This document shows, piece after piece, positions 49,677 through 61,792 of a stretch of 64,000 bases of DNA. A model generated the notes under the pieces. That model was given only the letters and a program-made list of their open reading frames with translations. It was not told the origin of the DNA and did not search any database. The position numbers were made by a program, and so were the translations under genes. This stretch comes from Paramecium octaurelia (taxonomy: Eukaryota > Ciliophora > Oligohymenophorea > Peniculida > Parameciidae): positions 314,648-378,647 of the forward strand of contig CAJJDP010000021.1 in assembly GCA_905182995.1 (NCBI GenBank). The letters run 5' to 3'. Every line of letters begins with the position of its first letter. Positions within the stretch are counted from its first letter, which is position 1.

Positions 49677-49769
49677 TTAAGAATAGATTGGTCTTAAATC
49701 TTTACACAATCCCCATAGTTTTTGTGACTTTTAAAAATTTAACAATTTAAGAAGTTTGAGCTTTCGGTC

Positions 49770-49997
49770 TCAATGTTTATTGCAACTATAAAATATGTTA
49801 TTTATCTAAAGTGTTGAAAGAATTTTAGTATGTAATCTTCTTCCTTTGCCAATTTTAAGGCGAGTTTTCTCTAAAGGGAGATAACAATTCTTCTGATTAT
49901 AATGAAATATTGGATTCAGGTGTCTCTTTATAACAGACTTTAGCATTTGTAGTTTATTGTTTAGGTCCGAAAGATAAGTTAAAGTTATGAATCGCAT
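49770..49997 (-). CDS. Short ORF upstream of the channel, possible 5' exon
   Basis: 75 aa, MRFITLTYLSDLNNKLQMLK...PLEKTRLKIGKGRRLHTK, ended by TGA at 49770. After the TGA the same frame stays open into the channel start at 49676. It could be a 5' exon joined by an intron I cannot place, an upstream ORF, or chance. Basic composition, no domain. Confidence 0.33.
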
Positions 49998-50530
49998 TAT
50001 CTTGCAACATTTAATTTTATTTTTTATAATATTATATCAAGCATAATTATAGGCTCGAGAGATTAAGAAATTACTTTTAGATTTGTACATATATAATGTA
50101 TTCCTTAGGATATAAATATTATTAAAAATCACTTTATAATAATGACACTAGCAATAGACATCAAATCACTTGATAAAAAACTAATTTAGACTTTATTTGA
50201 GAAGGAAACAATAATATGAATTGATAATTTCTTAAGCATGGGCATTAGAGATGAAATTGGAAATAAAGGATTTTCTATTCTGACTTTGAAGGGGAATTTT
50301 CGCTTTGTTTCAATTATTCTATTAGTTCTAAATACAATTAGACTTCATAAACATTGATATCAGGCATATAAGAGATGAGTGGAATAACTAAAATATTATA
50401 ATTACATAATTAAGGATTGTTTGATATTTGAAGTCATTGACTAGAAGACAATGTAATAATTTACCTTGAGTATAATAGTTGTGGCTAAGACGAGAAAACT
50501 TTTCACAGCAGCACTTAGTGTTTGAAGATA
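49998..50530. other. AT-rich region without supported gene
   Basis: About 530 bases with short open pieces only (for example MTLAIDIKSLDKKLIQTLFE near 50143), each closed early by TGA. They may belong to the relic that follows. Confidence 0.45.
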
Positions 50531-51255
50531 ATGAATCTACTTCAGTTGAGTTAATTTTAAGATCAGAATCTTAAAAATTGTAAGATTGATACAATATACC
50601 AATAGATTTGTAAGTCATTATGTAATTAAGAAAATAAATAATCAAAAAGAGAATTTCAAATTTTGTGTCTTCAAAATATTGGAAAAGACTAATTGAATTT
50701 TAGTTCTGTAGTTAATTCCTTTATAATAAGAAAAAGAAAAAAGAATAATATTGCATTAAATGTATATCAAAGAATATTACCAAAAAAGCATTAGGTCTAA
50801 AACTTAAAAAAATTAGAGATATCATATAGTTTATGATTTAGAGATAGTGAATAGATAGTGTGCTCAATTAGGAACATTTAGTAAGAGAATGAGAGTTACT
50901 TGAGTAAATGCTAGAGATAATATAAGGATTGATGTAATTAAAGAAAGAAATGATCATAAACCTTATATGCCAACAAATAATCGGAAGTATCAATTCTTGG
51001 ATAGAAAAGAATATTTATATTGAATTAATCACGAAAAATTAAAGGATGGTTCCATGCAACAATATGAATTCTCCTTATCAGTAGCTTTATTTACCAATGT
51101 CATTCTGATAACGCTTATATGAAAATATTTGACAAAAAAGGTTATTGAAACTAGAGAACATTGACTTATCTAATACCTTAGTAGTCAGTAAATTGGATGA
51201 AAAAGTATTGTCATTTTCTGTGAATACAAAGAAGATATTCTACTTAGTACAGTGA
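50531..51255 (+). pseudogene. Leucine-rich-repeat-like gene relic
   Basis: Three plus-strand stretches in different phases have coding character: MNLLQLSQFQDQNLKNCKID with LKKLEISYSL; LLEQMLEIIQGLMQLKKEM; and RLLKLENIDLSNTLVVSKLD with SFSVNTKKIFYLVQ. LEISYSL and LENIDLSNT are like leucine-rich-repeat strands. Several TGA codons and phase changes interrupt them and no intron set repairs the frame, so a decayed host gene is likeliest. Confidence 0.4.
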
Positions 51256-51409
51256 AGTAATGTAATAATTTAGTTATCACTGTAATTTAAATAATAAGTT
51301 TAATGCTGTAGAATTTAAGATAAATCATATTAAAATTGATAATCAGAGATGATGAGTAGGAAGATTAGTAGTGATAATTGATTGAATTAATATTAATAAA
51401 TAAATAATA

Positions 51410-51859
51410 TCATAATTCCCCAAATATTCTTGTTACTATTTTTTATTGAGGTCTACTCTTTAAAAATGACTTTTAGCCTTGCTTCTAATTATTGAAGCTC
51501 ATTTAACTAGACATTTTTTTAGGACTAGATTCATTTGATTTATTAATGTTGGTATAAGGAAATCTTTCTGCTCTACTTGCATTTGGTGTATATAATTAAT
51601 CTTTGATAAAATTGCTTCTTAGCTTTTTGTGACTATCGGGAGATTCAGCTTCTGTGTATAATTACAATTTAGGGAGTTCTATTTAACTATTTGTTCTTTT
51701 TATTTTGATGTTAGTATTAGATCCTTTTTTATAAGGATCGATGCATATAATTTATAGAGATTTTTGTTGTTGTTTCTGAGGAGAATAAGGAGGATTTGAT
51801 TAAATTGGAAAGAAAAACTATGCTGTTTTATCAAAATCTATGGTTGAGCAAGTGTTCAT
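51410..51859 (-). CDS. Small disordered protein
   Basis: 149 aa in one exon: MNTCSTIDFDKTAQFFFPIQ..., then Ser/Lys/Asn/Gln-rich sequence (NPPYSPQKQQQKSLQ, ESSPKKMSSQMSFNNQKQG), ending KIVTRIFGEL. Several SP/TP sites (YSPQ, ESPDS, YTPN, SSPKK) could be phosphorylated. Function unknown. It lies 121 nt downstream of the second carboxypeptidase on the same strand. Confidence 0.75.
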
Positions 51860-51979
51860 AAATAATTATTTATTTCTTATTTATTATATATAAGCTAATT
51901 ATTGAACAAGATATAGAAGAGTAAACATCTATAATAAATTGATGGATTTGATATTGTTAATATAATATTACTACTCCAT

Positions 51980-53437
51980 TCATTGGTATTTTGGAAGTTC
52001 ATTATCATAAATGAAACTATCGAACATTTCAAATCCATTTTGTCTTTGATCTTCAGGGACCATCTAATTTAAATAGATACGAATAACTTACATGTCCAGC
52101 TCCTCTTACGACGACGAACTTCAAGTAATTATATTAGGTGATCCAACCGGCCAAATCTAAATCAGTATTTCCCCATGGAGTCCAAGAATCCAATTCTTAG
52201 ATTCCTGGTATCATATTAATAGATTATTCAGTATCTACAACACTGACGATAGCATCCTAATCACCAGAGTAGATTAAAATTCTGACTCCTGATTAACTTA
52301 AAATTGGAAGTATCTAGTAACTTCCGCTTTTACTGATATTGTAGGCTTGATTGATTTCCATATTGCAAGCAGACCAAAAGTAGGGTCTTTCTAAGATGTG
52401 TAATGCTTCTTGGACTTCAGCATTATTGTAATATTCAGTGATGGGTCCGAAATCAGAACAAGGAGCACCGCTATTTCCTACCTTCTAGAAGTTGTTTCCT
52501 TCATACCAAGACACATATGGGTATCTGATTTACTTGCCTGAATTAGTTTTTGGTTTCAAAAAGTCAGGAGTTGTATCATCTTTGCAATATCCATAAACAT
52601 TATAAATATTAATGTTGGATCCTAGGCAGACTTCCTCAAATTGAGATTGTGCCAATAAACATTTGATAGAGTTTGGGCTCACACTGCATATTTTTCTAAT
52701 TGTGTTTGTAGCAGTGGGAGGCATGAAATTTCTTCTAAGGAAGTACTCTTGTAAAGCTGACCACCTCTTCTATTAATCGGATACCAACAAACCATTTCCA
52801 ATCAAGATACCCTCCAAAGGTATTTTTAGTGAGGCTGATTTATTTCCATCCACAATAGCTTTAGCTGTATATGGAATGTACATTCCTAATGAGTATTGAA
52901 TTTTTAAGTACCTGCATATGATTCACCTGCAATGAAGAATTTGTTTCTTTGGAATTATTTGAATGCTTAAAACCAAGCCAATATAGCTTAGTAATTGTCT
53001 TGGCCAGAATTCTCATCATTGTATGCATATGAGTCATCTTTATTCAATGAGAATCCTACTCCTGCAGGTGACTCCAAGAATAAGAGGTTGGCTCTGGCAT
53101 TCCAAGGATAAGGATTCTTCTTGAATTATCTATCATCATCAACCATCACAAATGGACCAATTTCTTCATTCAATCCCAATAATGAAGAGCATCCTGGTCC
53201 ACCATTCAACCACAATACAACAGGATCAGTTGAAGGATTGCTTTGACTTTCAAGGAAAACATAATGCAATTATCTACATCATTATTCATCATACCTTAAT
53301 CCTGTTCCAACTGGTAGATATCCTGAATAAGAATTAAAATTATAATCTCCCCATCCTGGAAATACGGTTTTATCAGTAAGAGGGTTAACAGCATATACTG
53401 TTCCAATGACAAATCCTGCGATTAATAATGACATCAT
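51980..53437 (-). CDS. Serine carboxypeptidase (peptidase family S10), paralogue 2
   Basis: 460 aa. Signal peptide [16 protein letters not shown], then [40 protein letters not shown], the nucleophile site [15 protein letters not shown], and the catalytic His in RGAGHMVPEDQ. Introns 53274-53294 (21 nt), 52886-52911 (26 nt) and 52064-52091 (28 nt) fall at the same codons and phases as in the copy at 2814-4265, so the two arose by duplication of an intron-bearing gene. It is a secreted or lysosomal exopeptidase. Frame intact. Confidence 0.95.
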
Positions 53438-53734
53438 TATTATTATTTTATTAAAATACTATCGATTCAAATATATCATTGTTTCATTACGATCATCATT
53501 CCGTAAGTAAACATAATTTATCTTTATGTTCACTAATTTTATCTTATTATTTTCTAATCATAATTTCCAAATTCCACTAAATTACTTTGTAATTATTTTG
53601 TTATGCATTTTTAAAATATAGAATTTTTTAGAATTGAACATCCACCTTCTCTTTTAAACTCTCACTCACCCTTCTCCACCAGAGTTATTTGAATAATTAA
53701 TTAAATCTTAATACTAATTAATATTATTTGCCAA

Positions 53735-54190
53735 ATGAAGAGAAAAACATACAAGAGGGAATATGAGGTCGAATCTATTGTAGATCGTAGATTTGATGAA
53801 CAAACCAAATCCTATCTCTATTAGATCAAATGGAAGGGCTACCCACATTCTCAAAACACTTGGGAACCTATTGAACATTTATAAAATCCCCATGTGAAAA
53901 CAATGGTGAAAGAGTTTGATTAAGCCAGAGAGACTGGTTCTTCCAAAAAATAAATTAATTTAGAACTCCTTAAACAATGTTTGCTAAGGAAACTCACAGA
54001 GTTTTTAATTAAAAATGCCCCTCAAGAAAATGATTTACAGGAAATTATTTTAAGTGATTTCGGCATGTCATCAAACGAAAACAACTCTAATTTTATAATG
54101 CCTAAATTTAAAGAGGATACCAAATAGACCAATAAAAAAATCAATCAATAGTTCTAAAATGCTATAAATTCTTTAAATTCCAATTCTTGA
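53735..54190 (+). CDS. Chromodomain protein (HP1/Polycomb-like)
   Basis: 151 aa, no intron. Residues 8-62 are a chromodomain: YEVESIVDRRFDEQTKSYLY, QIKWKGYPHSQNTWEPIEHL. The aromatic cage residues (Y near the start, W of IKWKGY, W of NTWEP) needed to bind methyl-lysine in histone H3 are all present. The C-terminal part is helical and acidic without an obvious chromoshadow domain. In ciliates such proteins read H3K9/K27 methylation, for example in heterochromatin and DNA elimination (family knowledge); which mark this one binds is not visible. Confidence 0.93.
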
Positions 54191-54400
54191 GTATAATTTT
54201 TAAACTTTATCGATAAATGTAATATATTTAATAAACAGAAATTATAAATTTAGTCCACTATAATCTCTATCTCATTTCCTTAATCTCTATTAATTAGACA
54301 GTTCAAATTATTCTAACAATTAGTACTCACTATATTAATAATGTAATATTTGCAATAATTAATTTATTTCTGAATTAAGAAATAAAATATTTTATAATAT

Positions 54401-56383
54401 ATGCAAGGAAAATCTCAGAGAGAAGTTGCTAGCCCAGTGGATCTCAACTCATCCTACATTACTTAATCTCAAAATTAGGTTATATTTAATGGATTGACTC
54501 TAAAACCAAATTCTCCGAGAACAGTTTTAGCATGCCAGAAATTAGGAATAGAAATGGGCATTTTCCAAATTAAGTAATAAGTTGCCCCACTTATCGTTTT
54601 AGAGATCTCAACCATTTTCGTGCGAATGATCATAGCAATGATGAAATAGTTCAAATAAGATATGAGCATTACATTAATAAAACTCATTGTAAAATTCAAC
54701 AATTATTTTAGAACTATTGAATGAAATATTTTAGAAAAGAAAAGAAATCATACAAAAAAATAGATAACGCCAATTATAATGCGCGTCGATGGAGTCTCTC
54801 GAAAGATCGGTTTCTCTTAAATAAGGTTCTACTATCGATTAATTAGAGTATGTCATTCTAGTTTATTTATTATTCTAGACTGAAAAAATAAATGGATTAT
54901 GCTTACAATAAGACATTATAATATTTATAATAATAGGATTTAGTTGAGGGGTCCATTCCATAGTCTCTAGGGGAATTTCAAGATGTTGCAGAATTAGAAG
55001 GAGGCCTCAATAAAGAATTGTCAAGATATAATAAACATAAAATTCAGAAAATAGTACTTAAATTAATTATTTAAGAGAGAAGCTCAAATTAAATTAGAAG
55101 AAGACAAAAAGAGAGTTGAGTTACTAGAGAAAATTCAGGAAAGAGATTAAAGAATAGTTCAAATTATGATTAAAAAATAATAAGAAATGAAAGAGAAATA
55201 TAGTACGTCAAAGAAAGTTGAAAATAGAAGAATTGACACTCAGGAAATGGAAAGCAAATCTTAACCTAGAGATAATGAAGCACAAAAAAATCTATAGCAA
55301 TAATAATCGTAAAAGTATATCAAGTATTAAGTGCTTACGAAATCAGAAGTAAAATGATATTTAAAGGGGAGGATTAAAAAGAAAAGAAAAAAAGAGAATA
55401 AGCTTTATAGAGAAAGGAAGAATTTGAAAAATAAATTGATATGGAATGCCAAATCCAAATGGCTAAGATATAATAAAAATTAGAGAACAGTGGAAAATTG
55501 CAAAAGGAATTAATTTAAAACAAAATAGAAAAAATAAAAGAGTAAAATCATAAGGAACAACAAATTATGAAACAACAAAAGTAACTTAAAGACAAGATAT
55601 CACAAGATCAAATCAATCAGCTATTAGAAAAAATGGTGCAAAAAGAAAAAGACTTTTAGATTAACTAAAAATCAATTTAGAATGTAGAATAAGAAAAAAA
55701 ATTAGAAATTAAATCAAAATAAAGGAAGATTAAATCTAATCAAGGAGACATTTTTAAAGATAGAGAGTAAATATAAATTATAGTTTTAGTGAAAAATTAA
55801 AATAATTGAATGAAAAGTTTTTGAAGGTCGAGTAATTTAACAGAATGAAAAAAGTAATTCAATTAATCAATTTAGGAAGAATAAGATAATAAAATCTTAT
55901 TAAAATAAGAATTAAGAAAACTGAAAGAATAGGACAAACAGGACATTTTAGAAAGACAAAAAAGACAGAACGAATACAGAATGTTAGAAATCACAGAAAA
56001 ATACAGATAAGTTGATGAAAAAAACTAATTAAAACAATATTAAAATGTAACATATAAATTTATTAAATTGTAGACTCTCTTATAATAGACATCGATGCAC
56101 ATTAGTAAGTAAGAAATATTAGAAAGAAATAGAATATATTCTCATTTATAGTAAATGAGTGATAATCTCTTCAATAAAAAAGTTAGAAAGCGAAAGTAAT
56201 CAATCAAATGATTAAATTAGTTTAAGCCAATTAGAAAAAAATATTCTCACCATTAAGCCTAAAGTTAATAATCAAAAAGAGGATACAGAGTTCGAAGATC
56301 ATACAAGATTATTAATAACCATGCTTCAAACATCAGATCCAGAAGAAACAATAAAAAATAAATTAAGTAGAAGACATAATTGA
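54401..56383 (+). CDS. CCDC177-like coiled-coil protein
   Basis: About 602 aa. The N-terminal region carries SPRTVLACQKLGI, a DLNHF stretch and EIVQIRYEHYINKTHQLLNE, the short conserved block of CCDC177-like ciliary coiled-coil proteins (A-C-x-K-L-G-I ... R-Y-E-H-Y). The rest is continuous Glu/Lys/Gln coiled coil to about residue 510, then a helical tail. Introns 54574-54602, 54689-54711, 54848-54878, 55054-55075 (AAG end), 55767-55789, 55854-55875 and 56196-56220 keep the frame. A further 27-nt GTA...TAG segment at 56048-56074 is frame-neutral. One A is missing near 55350. Confidence 0.83.
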
Positions 56384-56592
56384 TAAGTTTTTTTTTCCTT
56401 ATTTATATTTATATCCAAGTAGTATTGGTCATTTCATATTATTGGATTGATGGGTATATACCTAAGTTATTATTATTTTTTTATTCATCTATGTAACCCA
56501 TCGTTATTATCATTTATTGGTTCCAATAAAATATATAAATACTTTTACAAAACTCAATTTTTTAATATTTAAAAAATAAAGAATACATTTAA

Positions 56593-57838
56593 TCAAACAT
56601 AACATTTGTTAGTGGTTGGATCAAAATAACAGTTTAAAATCGGGTCATAGATTATTTTTACAAAATTTTCTTATTCTTTCCTATTCTCTAATATTAATGT
56701 AGTTTTCCCTTGTTTTGTGATTGTAGTACATCCTATAGGATTTTTTATTATAAATTCTTATTTTGAAGTATCTTAGTTTTCAATAGCATTAATTGCATTC
56801 ATGATATTAATTAAATCTCCTTCTTCATTTTATTCTTTATTTTTTTCAATTTCCTTTGCTTTTTATTAATTATTATCTTATTCTATGATTTTTATGAGTT
56901 CATCTATATTTTTTAAATCAATTTCATCATTCTCCAAATTCTTATATTTTTTATCAACATTTAAAGATAAATCTAAAAATTCATTATCTTTATTTTATTT
57001 TGCCTTTTTCTAAGGTTTGCTCTTTACTTTTTATTCGCATTCCTTTACTTTTGATTCGCAGTCTGTTGAATTATTTTTGGGTTAAGGTTCTTGAATTTTT
57101 TATGGGTTTAATGTTAACTTTTATACTTTAGGAATATCATATTATATTTATTTAAGTTTAGCTTATTTAAGTGCATTAGCATTCAACTATTATTCTTAAT
57201 TGCTATCCACAAACAGTTCCTATTCATTTTGAAATGAGATCAAGAAAGTTTTGGGGCTAGATTCAATTGGATATTGAAACTAGGACAACAACGATTCATT
57301 AAAGGTTTGCATTGTAAATATTCTTCGTATAGAGCAAGAACTCTAAACTAAGATTGATTCCAAACTTCTATAACTAGACCCTTTAAATTAGGATACAAAT
57401 GAAGGCATTTGAATTAAGATGGTCACCCAATTATTATAGATTGACTATGATTGCAAAGGATAGGAGATAAAAAATGGTTTACATTCACTCTTTTTTAAAG
57501 AATTCAAAATTATTCTTCTTCTTGTAGATTTTGTATCAACTACAAATAATTCAAGATGTATAGAGTCTTTAAAGTATCCTTGAATTCCAATAATCGGATG
57601 AACCAAAGATAATTCAGAATCCTTTCCATGCGGCAATTTAACTTATTTCGTCATTAGTAGGTATGCTGTAATGAATTTAATCTTTACTTTTTAAGACTGA
57701 GTTATATTCATAAACAGAGGATTGAAGATCTATCAATTTAGAGTAATGTTTGAGTTTTTCTTTATTTCCATTTGAATTCTTAGCGTCTTTTGAATTATAG
57801 ACTTCAAAAATTGGGGATTGATAACAATTTAAAAACAT
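56593..57838 (-). CDS. CFAP20-domain (DUF667) protein
   Basis: 407 aa. Residues 1-180 match the CFAP20 fold: MFLNCYQSPIFEVYNS, VKLPHGKDSELSLVHPIIG, IQGYFKDSIHLELFVVDTK, RRRIILNS, CKPFFISYPLQ, NNWVTILIQMPSFVSQF and CSIRRIFTMQ. CFAP20 itself is about 190 aa and an inner-junction protein of doublet microtubules; the long acidic/Lys-rich extension here makes CFAP20DC/WDR90-type relatives closer. The tail ends in ILNCYFDPTTNKCYV. Intron 57666-57687 (22 nt, CAG end). Confidence 0.87.
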
Positions 57839-57854
57839 AAATAATAATTAACTG

Positions 57855-58271
57855 TCATTCTTCTTTAATTTAAGAAAGAATATAATGTTTGTAGCCTAAT
57901 TTACGACTATATTCAATGGTTTTATGAATTGGAATGACTAAAAGAGCTGTACCCAATCCAATTCCTTTCTTATAAGCCATGGCTCTTAAAAATTTGATCC
58001 ACAATGTTGGTCTTTGCTTTGAAAATTCAACGTTAGCATTGAGATATTCACTGACTATTCGAGCACTTAAAACCAATGGTATTGATAACAAAATTTAATA
58101 TTGAAGTTTGCTCCATTGTTTTTTATCATATTCATCTTATTGGAATTAGAATAGTAGCACTTTGCCCATCATTTTTTTAAACTCTGATCTTTAATGATCT
58201 GTAAGGAATTGCAATCTTTCAGCAATATCTCTTTATGATAGATTATTTAATTATTCTCTTATCTCTCCCAT
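57855..58271 (-). CDS. Small membrane protein
   Basis: 138 aa, one exon. A helical, charged N-terminal half (MGEIREQLNNLSQRDIAERL) is followed by two moderately hydrophobic segments (YQILLSIPLVLSARIVSEYL; GIGLGTALLVIPIHKTI) and the tail YSRKLGYKHYILSQIKEE. No family recognised. It lies 16 nt upstream of the CFAP20-domain gene on the same strand. Confidence 0.8.
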
Positions 58272-58876
58272 AATTAAATTTATTAATAATATATTACATT
58301 TCCTTTCGCAGAACATAGATACTTACAAACATTAAAATTTAAATATTAATCATATTAAAATACTATCAAACTCTTCGTTTAGCAATTACTTATTAACAAA
58401 GAAACAAGGGAAAATAAGATCTCCATCAAAAATGATAGCTGCAAAATACCAAATATTATCATTTTTATATAATTTTTTTCGAAATTCAATTAATTAAATT
58501 TCCAAAAGCATCCAAAAATAAAGAAGAATTATGATCACAAACCTAATTATATTAAAAATTACCAAAGAGTTGCAGTTTCAAAATTATCAAACAATAAGAC
58601 TGAATAAACTCCCCCAAATTCTAGAATAATTACTATACTTATCCTAATTTTATTATTTACAATAATTACCTTAATAATTAATTTTTTATTAGAAAGCAGT
58701 TTTTTGTGTTTGATTTCCTATCAACTTGAAAAAAGATTATCATCAAAAGTAAATTAACGAATATTAATAATTAAATCAATTCAAATCTTATGAAATCAAT
58801 TAACACTACTAAATAAGCTATCCAAAATATTCTAGATAATGAATTGATGATCTATACAATTATAGTAATAACTATT
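58272..58876. other. AT-rich intergenic region
   Basis: About 600 bases of very low GC. No coding-like frame, RNA gene or repeat recognised. Confidence 0.55.
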
Positions 58877-59295
58877 TCATACAAACAATATTATATTTTT
58901 AGGAAATGATTATGTGATATCTTATTCGAATTATCCAACAACCAAAGTTATTACATAAATAACCAATAATATTAATAAAACGATAATCGATATTTCTTCA
59001 TAAATAGTAAACAATTCTATGACCAAAAATATTCCTATAACTAATAAAGTAAAAAACTAGAGAGTTGCTAGCATTATCAAAAATCTCATTTGATTTTCTT
59101 GAATTGTGAGAATTTCATCAGGCAGAGAAGGATTCTTAATACCTCCTTCAACTACTGCATTTGCACTTATCATCGCTTTTTTAACTGTGTATTCAGTGTT
59201 CTTAGCAATTTTATGGATTAAGGGATTATAAGATGGAGCATTTGCCTTCAAAACATATTAAAATTTACATCAATGAGGCTATCTCTTTCATTCAT
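58877..59295 (-). CDS. Two-span membrane protein
   Basis: 131 aa. MNERDSLID is joined, by a 23-nt GTA...AAG intron (59246-59268) whose retention would add an in-frame TGA, to ANAPSYNPLIHKIAKNTEYT. Then come AVVEGGIKNPSLPDEIL, a first span (FLIMLATLQFFTLLVIGIFL) and a second (IIVLLILLVIYVITLVVG). No family recognised. The soluble N-terminal helix plus a paired-span hairpin suggests a membrane-shaping or anchored scaffold protein, as inference only. Confidence 0.75.
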
Positions 59296-59815
59296 AATTA
59301 TAAATATAAAAAAATCATCATTCAAACAACTAATTTACATAATTTCTTAACACACTTGTGATAACTATTATAATTTTATTTCAAATTAATCCTTATTTTT
59401 ATGGTACTAATTACATAGTAAAATTTCCGTAAAATAATTTTTATTAACCTAAGTATTCTATAAAATATACTTATTGATTTTTATACTTTACAAAATGAAC
59501 TCTTTTAATTTACTTAATTGTTTATCAACAAAACAGATGCATTTATAAATAAATTTTATGATACTTGTAGACGTTTCAATTCCTCATAAATATTGGATTG
59601 ATTAAAAGTAGATGAAATAATACTAAATTAAAAATGCAATGTTCCCTCTTGAGCAGATTCATATTTATATATAATGAAGATCAATATATTTTTTCATTAT
59701 TATTCAAATGCATAATACTCATCATCAAAAATAAAAATATTTATATGTTCTAGAATTTACTCTATTACCTTTCTTATTTAAACTTTTTTAGCATTTTAAA
59801 GGTGTAATAATCTCT
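59296..59815. other. AT-rich intergenic region
   Basis: About 520 bases without a supported gene. Confidence 0.5.
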
Positions 59816-60209
59816 TCAGTAATACTTACAACATTCATCTTATTCATCATAATTGAGGGTCACAAATTTCTAAAGAATCTGATTTGTCAACATTTTAAGA
59901 ATATATATCTATTTCTAGTGTATATTTCTTTGTTTTTTTGTGCCATTATTTTTTAATTCACCTTACAAGTCAATCATTTGATATTTTGTATTTAATTAGT
60001 AGAGCCTTCCTTTTTTTCTTGCTCTACCATTTCTAGCTTGTTAATTGCTTAATTTTAACTCCAATTTTGTTAAACCATTTTCTTATATCCTATCTTTAAG
60101 TGTTTCAATCTAATTCTGTTACTCTAATATTATCGTTTTCTATTGGATCTGTTTGATTTTCAATTACAGTATCTGCTAGCTTCTCTATATCTATCGTTTC
60201 CTTTATCAT
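59816..60209 (-). CDS. Small basic protein, divergent to an HTH gene
   Basis: About 130 aa. MIKETIDIEKLADTVIENQT... is followed, after a one-base phase change near 60113, by ETLKDRIQENGLTKLELKLS, NQQARNGRARKKGRLYQLNT and KQRNIHQKQIYILKMLTN. The central RNGRARKKGR patch is strongly basic, suggesting nucleic-acid binding. It sits head to head with the HTH gene at 60316, 106 nt apart. Family unknown. Confidence 0.45.
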
Positions 60210-60315
60210 TTATTTTATTAATTACATAAATGAATATTGAAAATTAATAATAGCACTAATTGTAAAAGAGAATAAAGGAAAGGTTTGTTTACGAGGCCAA
60301 ATTTTTAGTCGATTA

Positions 60316-60673
60316 ATGGAGGTATTGGGTTATTAATGCAATAGATCTATTTTCGAACAAAGACACCTTTAAGATGGAAAAATGATCAAGTACACTCTCG
60401 ACCAAGCTGCTGATATTGTAGGAATCTCAAGAAAAACTCTAGAGGATTATTATTATTGTCTGAAAAAAGCAGAGAAAATAAGTAAGCAATTTAACCTATA
60501 GAGTAGTTGATATAAATTAATTTATGAATTGTAAAATGGGAGTAATTCGAAGAATTATAAAAGAACATAAGAAGTAAACTGATGAGTAAAATTTAATGGA
60601 TACAAACTAATTCTTCGCCTTAGAAGAAGAAAATAAAGAGCCAAGGAAAAATAGTTTTGAATACGATGATTGA
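60316..60673 (+). CDS. Small helix-turn-helix protein
   Basis: About 118 codons from ATG 60316 (MEVLGYQCNRSIFEQRHLQD) through DQAADIVGISRKTLEDYYYC, a HTH-like element in which AADIVGISRKTLEDY gives the helix-turn-recognition-helix spacing, then FMNCKMGVIRRIIKEHKKQT and an acidic end NSFEYDD. A 20-nt GTA...TAG intron at 60490-60509 is likely, but the exons are one base out of phase. Similar xAAxxVGISxKTLDDY segments recur in small ciliate proteins, to my recollection; DNA binding is inferred. Confidence 0.55.
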
Positions 60674-61792
60674 GTAACAATGATAATATATATTTGTGTA
60701 AACACTATATAGTATTATTAAATGTAAATAATTACGTATTAATATACTTCATATTTCAATCACAATATAACTGTTATCCATTTAATGGGTCACTTCAAAT
60801 TAATTATTGATTAGAATTGAATTGAATTTGGTTGATCTCAATATTAAACGAATTCATTCTAAATAAGTGTTATATCGCTCAAATATATATAACGGATTTT
60901 GTTTGGTTTGAAATTTCATTATGATATTTTCATAATTATCTATAAAATTATTTCATACAATGAAAATATATAAAATGGAGGAAATAAGTTTTACTCAAGT
61001 TTTATACAAATAAATTATATCAATATCTAAATTGATCATTTTCTAATTCAATAGAGTAGATAACTTATATATCATTATAGAAATTATTAATAAATCTTAT
61101 AGTATAGTATTTCCGTATTCTATTAGGTCTAGTATCTACTCCAATCTATATAGATTAAAGTTATAAAGTTAGAAGAAGTGTTAATATTTAATTCAAATTA
61201 ATACTAAATAAAATGGCTATCTGTTAAACATATGCTTGATGCTTATTTTATATTTAATTATATAAAATTGATATTCTAATTATGGCACAAAAATATTACA
61301 AATAATCTAATTTAATATTGATATGCATATATATTTAATCCAATAATGTTAATAAAGGCTTACGTAAACAAAATAAAGAGATTTCACTCTATAACGTTAT
61401 AAATATATCATCAGTATATTTTTAGTAGAAACTATTTCCAACATTTTTTATAAAATATAGATGTAATTTTTTGATTAGAATCAATTAGATTGAATAGTTA
61501 ATATGACATTAACATTTACGAGTAATCATTCTATTGAAGCAAATCTATATTTAGAACAGTTTGGTATATCAATATTATAGAATTATCATTTTCATAATCA
61601 GGACTAATAAAACTATCTTATTTATTGATAGGAATGAAAGGGGAGAGTGAAATGGAGATGGAAGAGATCATTTTGAATTTATAATATTCGTTAAAATAGC
61701 GAAATAAATTATTTGGGGTCATCAAAAATCCGTTTTTCAATAATTCCCTGTTATAAAAGGAAGACAATTGCAAAATTTATTTCATTATTAAA
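60674..61792. other. Gene-poor AT-rich region upstream of a trichocyst gene
   Basis: About 1.1 kb, the longest gene-free stretch in the window. No frame with coding character and no RNA gene recognised. A purine-rich block (61634-61665) and a short GC-richer patch lie just upstream of the trichocyst matrix gene, where its promoter would be expected. Confidence 0.6.

Noticed and set aside
54475-54702. Minus-strand hydrophobic frame (75 codons)
   Set aside because: Antisense to exons 1-2 of the CCDC177-like gene, whose frame and introns are consistent.
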